From positions 310,001-374,000 of the forward strand of contig NZ_JAFGZD010000004.1 in the NCBI RefSeq assembly GCF_017165765.1: a stretch of DNA of 64,000 nucleotides. Direction: 5' to 3'. Under the pieces are notes generated by a model, which saw only the letters and a list, made by a program, of their open reading frames with translations, had not been told where the DNA came from and did not search any database. Below are positions 8,596-15,340 of this stretch, one piece after another. Both the position numbers and the translations under genes were made by a program. Position 1 is the stretch's first letter, and each line of letters starts with the position of its first letter. Source of the stretch: Pseudomonas capsici (GTDB lineage Bacteria; Pseudomonadota; Gammaproteobacteria; Pseudomonadales; Pseudomonadaceae).

Positions 8596-9393
8596 GTGGT
8601 GGATCCACTATTTCGATGGGCTGGTAGCAAAAAAAAGCTTCTGCCTCACATTAGAGCTCGGTTTCCTCAGGGATTCGGCACCTATCACGAACCATTCTGT
8701 GGCTCCGCTTGCCTATTTTTTGACCTCCTGCCTAGGTCAGCTGTTCTTTCAGACCTCAATGAGGACCTGATGCTGGCTTACAGAGAAATTCAATCGAGTC
8801 CGGAGAACGTATATAAGGAGCTAGCGTCTTTTGAGATATCTAAGGAGCATTATTATGCGATTAGAGCGCTCGTTCCTAACGATCTATCCGCTCCGTTAAG
8901 GGCAGCTCGATTTATATACTTGAATAAGTTGTGTTTCAATGGTGTCTATAGAACTAATAAGTCTGGGCTTTTTAATGTGCCTATGGGGACAAAAACAGGA
9001 AGGATGCCTGAAAAAGTAGACCTTTTGAGGTACTCACTTGCATTAAGGAATGTCCATCTAATTGATAGTGATTTCGAGAGCATAATAGAGAATGTTCAGG
9101 CTGGCGATCTAGTATATTTAGATCCTCCTTATTCTAAGCCAGAGGCACGTGAAAGAGGTGAGTATGGATTGGGCTCTTTTCACTTTTCAGATATAGATCG
9201 GCTTGTAAAAGCTCTGGACAGAATTGATGGGGCGGGTGCCTCGTTTATTTTGTCATACAGCGATTGCGATATCATAAGGCAGGAGTTACGCCACACTTGG
9301 CGCACAGAAAAAGTTAGCGTGAGACGTCACGTTGCTGGATTTAGTGCTCACAGAAAAGTGGTAGATGAGTTGATAGTTAGTAATTATCATTGA
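8596..9393 (+). CDS. D12-class DNA adenine N6-methyltransferase (Dam-like)
   Basis: The 265-residue protein has every landmark of the Dam/D12 alpha-type methylases in order: FRWAGSKKKLLPHI (SAM-binding motif X), HEPFCGSACLFF (motif I), LSDLNEDLM, LNKLCFNGVYRTNKSGLFNVP, and the catalytic YLDPPY (motif IV). It should methylate adenine N6 in a short site, perhaps GATC-like, but the target cannot be read from sequence. The start is GTG at 8596 (or the adjacent GTG at 8599), preceded by a weak TAGGTAAG. No restriction endonuclease with a known fold follows; the next genes encode a phosphoesterase, an ATPase and an unknown protein. Base composition is AT-rich compared with the core genes, which fits horizontal transfer. 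Confidence 0.92.
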   Translation: MVDPLFRWAGSKKKLLPHIRARFPQGFGTYHEPFCGSACLFFDLLPRSAVLSDLNEDLMLAYREIQSSPENVYKELASFEISKEHYYAIRALVPNDLSAPLRAARFIYLNKLCFNGVYRTNKSGLFNVPMGTKTGRMPEKVDLLRYSLALRNVHLIDSDFESIIENVQAGDLVYLDPPYSKPEARERGEYGLGSFHFSDIDRLVKALDRIDGAGASFILSYSDCDIIRQELRHTWRTEKVSVRRHVAGFSAHRKVVDELIVSNYH

Positions 9394-9419
9394 TGACCAA
9401 GTTTTGGGTGGGCCTATAA

Positions 9420-10646
9420 ATGAATGTCAGTGTGGCTGTGATTAGCGATCTGCACATTGGAAGTGGTGCTAAGGCGAAGGATTTTTCGCTGGTCGGCACT
9501 GATGCTGTCATTGATGATTACCTTGCCGAGTTTAGAAAGTTTGTAGCTGAAGAAGCTATCAATGCAGACTATTTACTGGTTCCGGGAGATATTACTAACT
9601 CAGCCTGTCAGCCAGAATTCGACTTGGCTTCCGAGCGGATTTCTGATGTCGCGAATATCCTGAGAGTGCCTGAAAGGAAAATATTGTTCTGTCCTGGTAA
9701 CCATGATGTTGACTGGGCTATTATTAAAGCGTTTGAAGGGCTAAAACATCCTGAAAGCCATTTGATAAAGTCTAAGTACCTAAACTTTATGGAGGCAGGG
9801 ATTTTCAGAAAAAATCTAGCAGCAGCCAAAGGACGATTTGACGAAGCGCCTTATCTAGTTGTTTGGGAATTTGATGAGGTTTTGGTTTGTGCTCTGAATA
9901 CATCAGTTTTTGATGGTCCAGATAAAAAGCCTCACTGTGGAGAAGTTCGCCCGGAGCAACTTGCAGAGATTGATCGAAAGCTGGGTGTTATAGGCCGAAA
10001 TGAAAAGCTCAAAATCTTCATTTTTCACCATCATCCTATTCAGTATTTAGATGTAACATTCAATGCCCCTGACTTTAGTATTATGTCCAACGCGGCTGGG
10101 TTGCTTGACGTGATATCTAAGCATCAATTCGATTTTGTTATTCACGGTCATAAGCATATTCCCCGCTTCAAGATGGAGATTAAGGATGATGGTCACCCAC
10201 TAAATATATTATGTGCAGGAAGCTTTAGCGCTAGTCTTGATCATAAATATTTTGAAGCGGTAGGTAATAATTTCCATCTTGTTGATTTTCATGATCGGTG
10301 TCCTGATAGTAAGTATGTAAGGGGGTCTGTACGAAGTTGGACGCATTTTTCAGGTCGAGGATGGACACCTAGTTTGCGGCGGGCAGGGGTTGAGCGTAAG
10401 CAAAATTTTGGCGCTTTCCTACCTCGGCCGCAGCTCGTAAATAAGCTAACTCGGTCTTTTGAGGCTGAGTTTTCAGGCGCTCAGTTTATACAATGGTCAG
10501 GGTTCTTGGATAAGTATCCGGAGTTTCGTTACTTTACTAATGAAAATCTCCGGGCGTCACTCAAGCAGGTGTCTGAGTCAATGGGCTTGATACTGCATGA
10601 GATCGACGCTCTCAGCCTTGATCAGTTGGTTATTCTCAAGGGGTGA
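9420..10646 (+). CDS. Calcineurin-like metallophosphoesterase with C-terminal extension
   Basis: The 408-residue protein has all five metal/catalytic blocks of the class: VISDLHIGSG (Asp, His), LVPGDITN (Asp), FCPGNHDVDW (Asn, His), FIFHHHPIQ (His) and VIHGHKHIPRF (two His). This resembles CpdA-type cyclic-nucleotide phosphodiesterases more than the SbcD/Mre11 nucleases, but the substrate could be cyclic nucleotides, nucleic acid or protein. Residues beyond about 290 form an extension I do not recognise. It starts 26 bases after the methylase gene and ends 3 bases before the ATPase gene, so it is part of the same operon. Confidence 0.88.
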   Translation: MNVSVAVISDLHIGSGAKAKDFSLVGTDAVIDDYLAEFRKFVAEEAINADYLLVPGDITNSACQPEFDLASERISDVANILRVPERKILFCPGNHDVDWAIIKAFEGLKHPESHLIKSKYLNFMEAGIFRKNLAAAKGRFDEAPYLVVWEFDEVLVCALNTSVFDGPDKKPHCGEVRPEQLAEIDRKLGVIGRNEKLKIFIFHHHPIQYLDVTFNAPDFSIMSNAAGLLDVISKHQFDFVIHGHKHIPRFKMEIKDDGHPLNILCAGSFSASLDHKYFEAVGNNFHLVDFHDRCPDSKYVRGSVRSWTHFSGRGWTPSLRRAGVERKQNFGAFLPRPQLVNKLTRSFEAEFSGAQFIQWSGFLDKYPEFRYFTNENLRASLKQVSESMGLILHEIDALSLDQLVILKG

Positions 10647-10649
10647 AAT

Positions 10650-12431
10650 ATGACAATTTCAACAGTGGCAAAAGCTGTCAATCCATTTGAGAACGACAAC
10701 GCTCGAAACAGCACTGTCGAAGACCTCCCACGGCAGTTCGTCTGGACTAAAATCTTCAGCAGATTGATTTCCCCAAAAAATCACATAATTTTGGGGGCTC
10801 GGGGCTCGGGGAAAACCGCAATAGTTAAAATGCTTTCTCATGAGTATCTTTCTCGATTAGATCATCCAAATGCGAAAGAAGTTATAAGCTCGCGACGGTT
10901 TGTCGGGGTCTACGTTCCTATGCGTCTTTCTTGGGTTGGCGAATTGAAAAGTTCAACATGGCTGACCCACGCAGCGCAGGAGTTACATTTCAAGTGGCGT
11001 TTGAATGCTGCGTGCTGTGCCTCCTATTTGAATACTTTACGAAGCTGCATCGATAGCTACTCAAAGGATGTGCCTGATCGAATTCTACTTGAGCGCTCTT
11101 TATCTGAAAAAATAGGTAGGGCCTGGTTCGAAATTGGAGATTTAAAGAGCCTACGGGAACTGAGAGATAAGCTTTCAGAACTTGAGTATGCAAAGCTTAT
11201 GGCTGAGCAGCGTGCCCGTGTGGACAGTTCTGTGAGTGCCGCATCAGTAGGTATGGCATTCGAGTTAGGGCTTTTCGATCCTTTAAAGCGGGCGATTGAA
11301 ATTACCAAGCAACATATTGCTTTCCCTGCTGATGCTGCTTGGGCGATTTGTCTAGATGAGGCAGAATATCTCAGTGAGTTTCATCAGATAATATTGAACT
11401 CACATCTGCGAACATACGCTGATGGGCTTGTATTTAAAATAACAACGATGCCCTATAAGCACTATACTCTGGAAACTAATACAAAAGTACCACTGAATAG
11501 AAAAGATGACTTTTCCTATATTTATTTAGATAATCTCGATGTGTCTTCGCGCAAGTCTAAAGCTAATGAGTTCGAAGCGTTGGAGAAGTTTTGTGAGGAT
11601 CTTTTTAGCAAAAGGTTAAAGAACAGTGTATGGGAGGATAGCGGTGTAACGCTAAAGTCTCTACTTGGTAGCTCCTATTTGTTGTCTAACGACGAAAAGC
11701 TTGATCAACTTCAGTTGCTGTCGCTGGTGAAAAAGCATTGTAATGAGAAAACCATACGTCGAGCTTCAGAGCTAGTTTCAACTCAAAAGTTTAATGATGA
11801 AATTGGGCGCAAACTGAAGGGTGCGCTCCTTTTGCGCGAGCTTCGTAGCTTTCATCGAGGAAATTCTAGTTCGATAGCCTACTCTGGCTATGAAATGGTA
11901 ATACGCTGTTCAGATGGGAATCCTAGGCGGTTCATAAGCCTCCTTAACGCTTTTTATAATACAGGAGGAGAAATTGGAGGTTTCAAACCAATTTCTCCAG
12001 CCGTCCAAGATAAAATTCTACGCTCGTACTCTTACGATGAGTACAGACGAATGGTATATGAACCAAATCAGGGGCAAAAAGTCCATGATATTCTATCTTT
12101 GATCGGTAAGTATTTCCATTACTGTCTCCACAATCAGAAGCTGTCAACCGACCTCTTACTGTCGTTTAAGTTTAACGTCGATAATGATGCTGTTTGGAGC
12201 GTTATATCAGATGCAGTCGGGCTGGGCTTGGTTCGGCCTATAGCTGAGCGTTCAGGCTATGACAACTTACCAGTAAAGAGTGGGATATTTAGGCTTTCCT
12301 ATATACTTTCGCCTCACTTCAATTTGCTTCCCCGTCGTGGTAGTGATATATCGCTTAGTGGTATTCTGACTTTCGGTGCAGATCGAGGGATTGACAGGCA
12401 TATAGCTGCCCAGCAAATGGAGTTGTTGTAA
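10650..12431 (+). CDS. ORC/Cdc6-like P-loop ATPase of unknown role
   Basis: The 593-residue protein shows Walker A GARGSGKT at residues 49-56, a Walker B-like WAICLDEAEYL with Asp236-Glu237, a sensor-1-like KITTMP near 265 and a GNPRRF motif at 423-428 like the sensor-2 region of ORC/Cdc6 and STAND ATPases. The C-terminal 130 residues look like a winged-helix-type module. No nuclease, TIR or membrane segment is evident, so it probably works as a motor or switch for a partner. The start lies 3 bases after the phosphoesterase stop, and its TAA overlaps the ATG of the next gene by one base. Both imply translational coupling and a shared complex. Confidence 0.8.
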   Translation: MTISTVAKAVNPFENDNARNSTVEDLPRQFVWTKIFSRLISPKNHIILGARGSGKTAIVKMLSHEYLSRLDHPNAKEVISSRRFVGVYVPMRLSWVGELKSSTWLTHAAQELHFKWRLNAACCASYLNTLRSCIDSYSKDVPDRILLERSLSEKIGRAWFEIGDLKSLRELRDKLSELEYAKLMAEQRARVDSSVSAASVGMAFELGLFDPLKRAIEITKQHIAFPADAAWAICLDEAEYLSEFHQIILNSHLRTYADGLVFKITTMPYKHYTLETNTKVPLNRKDDFSYIYLDNLDVSSRKSKANEFEALEKFCEDLFSKRLKNSVWEDSGVTLKSLLGSSYLLSNDEKLDQLQLLSLVKKHCNEKTIRRASELVSTQKFNDEIGRKLKGALLLRELRSFHRGNSSSIAYSGYEMVIRCSDGNPRRFISLLNAFYNTGGEIGGFKPISPAVQDKILRSYSYDEYRRMVYEPNQGQKVHDILSLIGKYFHYCLHNQKLSTDLLLSFKFNVDNDAVWSVISDAVGLGLVRPIAERSGYDNLPVKSGIFRLSYILSPHFNLLPRRGSDISLSGILTFGADRGIDRHIAAQQMELL

Positions 12432-13390
12432 TGACTTATTTAGGTGTTAAAGATATTTCTTTGGATGAGGTGTGTTTCTCTAATTATAATTTGGCGATTT
12501 TTGCGTGCGGATATGAGGAGCGCGCTATATTTTTTCCAGGCATGTTTGAAGGCGGATACGATAAAGTACTGGTGTTCGGGTTTTCTGGAAATGATGATTC
12601 GGACTATCAGCAGAACTCCAATTTCTATGCTCGTAACTCAAGATACAAAACTGTGCCATTAACCTTGGAGTATACGGATTCAGACAAAATATTTACAAAC
12701 TTGTTTAGCGCTGTCTCTGGTGCAAAAAAAGAAGGTGCGCAGGAGTTCAAAATACTGATTGATTATTCGTCTATGCCTAGATTTTGGTACTCAGAGATAT
12801 TGAATTTTGTAAAGAATTATGATTTTGGAGTTACAGTTTTTTGTGACTTTGTGTATTCAGTAGGTGAACACTACGGGGTGGCGGCTCCAAAGCAACTTAG
12901 CGATCCTATAGTTTTGCCTGGTTGTGCTGCAGTGTCTACGTACAATAAAGAGACTGTCGGGATTTTTAGTTTAGGTTTTAATGAGGGGGGGCCGGTTTGC
13001 CTGCATCATAAGATCGAGCCGGATCAGACATTCTCTTTGGTCGCGCGTCCAGGTGCTTTAGAGGACTATACAGAAAAAACATTGCAGAGCAATAAATTCT
13101 TCCTGGAGAATTTTTCATCTAGAGTAGTTTATGCTCCAATTCATAGCGTTGATCAATCCTATACTATCCTGCGAGAAATGTTCTATCCATATCTTGGTAG
13201 TGCGGGTATCGTAATGGTGCCGTTTGGGCCGAAACCACATGCGCTAGCATCTATCCTAGCCGCGATGAACTATCCTGAGATTTCTTGCCTTTATTCTAGT
13301 TTAGGAGGAAGTGGCGGCGCGGTGAAACCTACAGCGGAGGTCGTGATTTGTCGAGTAACGAAACTTGATAGGTATCCGTATTTGTCTTGA
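12431..13390 (+). CDS. Unknown protein, last gene of the island cluster
   Basis: I do not recognise this 319-residue family. Visible landmarks are FACGYEERA (residues 24-32), ILIDYSSMPR (108-117) and MVPFGPKPHALA (262-273). Hydrophobic strands end in these polar motifs, which suggests two Rossmann-like halves. This recalls CARF-type sensors or sensor-effector proteins in general layout only; I cannot show homology. It has no signal peptide or membrane segment. Its ATG overlaps the ATPase TAA (TAATG), so it is coupled to the ATPase. It is the best candidate for the sensor or effector of the system. Confidence 0.75.
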   Translation: MTYLGVKDISLDEVCFSNYNLAIFACGYEERAIFFPGMFEGGYDKVLVFGFSGNDDSDYQQNSNFYARNSRYKTVPLTLEYTDSDKIFTNLFSAVSGAKKEGAQEFKILIDYSSMPRFWYSEILNFVKNYDFGVTVFCDFVYSVGEHYGVAAPKQLSDPIVLPGCAAVSTYNKETVGIFSLGFNEGGPVCLHHKIEPDQTFSLVARPGALEDYTEKTLQSNKFFLENFSSRVVYAPIHSVDQSYTILREMFYPYLGSAGIVMVPFGPKPHALASILAAMNYPEISCLYSSLGGSGGAVKPTAEVVICRVTKLDRYPYLS

Positions 13391-13614
13391 TGGACGATGA
13401 AAAGGGCAGAGGGGTAGGCGCGCAGCCTGCTATAGAGGGGGCGGTCGGTCTACGTTTGCATAGATGTTATTTGCATCGTGAAAGTCGTATCTCGCCCCCT
13501 ACGCCCCTCACCGCGCGTCGCAGGATTTCTAGCCCTGAAGTCTCAGGCCACCAAATTATGGATTATTGTAACAAGTATGACGGCGTGAGTTTGCTTCAGT
13601 GAAAGCGTCGGCGC

Positions 13615-14172
13615 TTAAAGGTTCATGAACGCATCTCCTCTAAATATATGCTCTTCTTTGTACAGTGAAATGTAGCGAACTTCGATGGATATGTCTTTTC
13701 GTATTAGAAAATTAAACATCGCGGACTCGCATCCAGGTTGTACTATTTTCGAAAGACCCAAGATTTCGATTTCAGCACCGGGTTTAACGGCTGCATGGGT
13801 TGTTGGCCATGCAATAGAGAAACAATATGGATTTAAGCCGATATCGCGCAAAATTTTTGGCCATTGGTTTAGTCCGAGCCCATTGTATGATTTTCCTGCT
13901 ACTGAAATTTTCATCGAAGTCAGTATTCCAAGGCCGATTCCTTCATTGGTAAGGTATAGGCCATTTTTGCCTCCCACGCCTGCTAAGTGAGGGGTAACCA
14001 TAAGGAATGGTCGTACGGAAAGGACATTGTGTTTCCTAGCTATATTGAGTTGGCTTAGCGACACGAATAGAGCGGCAATAGCAACCGCAAGCGCGGCCAG
14101 AGATATCAACCGCTCCGGGTTTTTGAAGGAGCCAGACGAAGCAGAAGCTATGATCTTTGTCAGTATGCGCAT
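13615..14172 (-). CDS. Membrane-anchored hypothetical protein
   Basis: The 185-residue protein has one clear membrane helix at residues 27-48 (SLAALAVAIAALFVSLSQL) after a short basic N-terminus, then a soluble domain with a beta-rich look (VRPFLMVTP, GLYLTNEGIGLGI, GAEIEILGLSK). Similar one-helix proteins of unknown function are often island passengers. It is convergent with the four-gene cluster, 224 bases away, and may be a separate accessory gene. AT content matches the island. Confidence 0.6.
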   Translation of the reverse strand: MRILTKIIASASSGSFKNPERLISLAALAVAIAALFVSLSQLNIARKHNVLSVRPFLMVTPHLAGVGGKNGLYLTNEGIGLGILTSMKISVAGKSYNGLGLNQWPKILRDIGLNPYCFSIAWPTTHAAVKPGAEIEILGLSKIVQPGCESAMFNFLIRKDISIEVRYISLYKEEHIFRGDAFMNL

Positions 14173-14279
14173 TATCCTTTGAGTTCTCCTTATTTAAACC
14201 GAAATCTGCCTATCAGGGAGGCTAAATTTTAAAATAGCCAGAGTGATATCTGACTCCCTAAAGGGGCTCAGAACGCACC

Positions 14280-14790
14280 CTAACGTATCTGAATAATGCT
14301 CCACCGTTCCAAGCGGCCTCTGATCATACTGCTCATGACATCTGTATGCCTGTCTACAAGACCACTGAGCGCCTCAAATCGCTCGATTGCTATTGGTTCG
14401 TAGTTACCTTCATTCAAACGCCGAGAAATTTGATTAAGGTTCCGGCCTAGTGCCAGCAGTTGGTAGTTGTATTCACCTAAAGCTTCGATTTCGGACATGC
14501 CTAGCTGGGGCTCGTGGGTAAGCCTATGCGAATGGGATCTACAATCCAGCGTCGCGAAGAACAGCACTCAGAATTGGCACGCTCTCTGATAGCTGCTAGC
14601 TCGGAGCTGTCAACATGATTTCGAAGCGTTGCTTTTTTCTTTAACGCCCTCTACTTGCTTATAGGTTGTACGTACTTTATCGGCAGCTAAATCTACTAGC
14701 TGATGTTCAATGGCTTCCTTTAGGGCGGTTTCTGGGGTTTTGCCACGGCTAGCGCAGTAAGCAATCCAGCGATTTGCACCGAGGTGAATC
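14280..14790 (-). pseudogene. mobC: Frameshifted mobC-like plasmid mobilisation gene
   Basis: Three minus-strand frames join into one protein that resembles MobC-type relaxosome accessory proteins. An N-terminal piece (ANRWIAYCASRGKTPETAL, to about 14645) is followed by VDSSELAAIRERANSE and SSRRWIVDPIRIGL (about 14600-14525) and then, after another shift at a GGCTTACCC stretch, THEPQLG...LLALGRNLNQISRRLN to the stop at 14280. LGRNLNQI is the usual MobC signature. The first shift coincides with an A-run (GAAAAAAG). At least two frameshifts make the gene non-functional. Its 5' end is fused directly to the integrase remnant, so a deletion also removed sequence between them. The family call is from memory. 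Confidence 0.6.
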
Positions 14791-15124
14791 GCGATAATTG
14801 GCAATAATCTCGGATGACAGAGCTGCGAGCGAGTATTTCCCCAGATGCTGGATCAACTACTGAGCCTTGGTCGCCTCGGCCTTCTGCGTGGTGGGCTTTT
14901 TGGTATGGCTGACTTCGCGCAGATATCGCTGCAGCGCATTTTCGAGTGCCAGTCGCTCAGACCCGCTGCATTGGATATACACGCCGCGCACCATTGTCTT
15001 CGGTACGTCGTGACCAGTCCTCGGCGTCGCGTTTGGTGCGGAAGGTTTTGGCGTTGGTCGGCCATCCGGTCTTGTGGATGACGGCCTTCCAGTTGCCGGC
15101 AGGGGGGTTGACGATTGTGGCCAT
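14787..15124 (-). pseudogene. Tyrosine-recombinase (integrase) gene, N-terminal remnant
   Basis: The frame starting at 15124 reads MATIVNPPAGNWKAVI and KTFRTKRDAEDWSRRTED, the arm/SAM-like N-terminus of tRNA-targeting phage integrases. After an apparent 2-base loss at GACAATGG it continues in another frame (MVRGVYIQCSGSERLALENALQRYL). It then meets a TAG near 14851, and similarity resumes with LIQHLGKYSLAALSSEIIANYRD until about 14787. The catalytic domain with the R-H-R-Y residues is absent. The gene begins beside the tRNA end and reads into the island, as expected for the integrase of this element. The island can therefore no longer excise by itself. Confidence 0.85.
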
Positions 15125-15216
15125 CTGAAGGACTCCAAAGGCGTGCAAGCGAAGCCGCACTGTATTTGTACCTTCGGACCATAGGGCTGATCCGGCTGCC
15201 ACAAACCCAAAACGAC

Positions 15217-15292
15217 AAAAGCCGCGCAAAGCGCGGCTTCCTAAAACATGGTGGGCCCACACGGACTCGAACCGTGGACCAAAGGATTATGA
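15217..15292. repeat. attR: right direct repeat at the intact tRNA
   Basis: This is the partner of 8275-8350, with 75 of 76 bases identical. It includes the hairpin at 15220-15238 that terminates the tRNA transcript and the 3' half of the tRNA from the anticodon loop to CCA. With the left copy it frames a 6.94-kb insertion. Confidence 0.92.
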
Positions 15293-15325
15293 GTCCTCTG
15301 CTCTAACCAACTGAGCTATGGGCCC
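15249..15325 (-). tRNA. tRNA with CAU anticodon, probably tRNA-Ile2 (or elongator tRNA-Met)
   Basis: The 77 bases fold as a full cloverleaf: acceptor GGGCCCA/TGGGCCC, D-arm AGCTCAGTTGGTTAGAGC, anticodon loop CTCATAA, T-arm CCACGG/TTCGAGT/CCGTGG and encoded CCA. Acceptor pairs C4-G69 and C5-G68 and the G27-U43 anticodon-stem end resemble E. coli Ile2 (lysidinylated CAU) more than elongator Met. The PAO1 tRNA at this locus is, as I recall, annotated Met. It is the integration target of the adjacent island. Confidence 0.9.
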
Positions 15326-15340
15326 TCAGTAGGCCGCGGA

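Noticed and set aside
8596..9393. Type II restriction-modification system
   Set aside because: The methylase is clear, but none of the neighbours shows a restriction endonuclease motif (PD-(D/E)xK, HNH or GIY-YIG) that I can see. A standard R-M pair is therefore not supported.
13387..13602. 71-codon open frame after the island cluster
   Set aside because: The composition is random-looking, there is no ribosome-binding site, and the start overlaps the end of the previous gene by chance.
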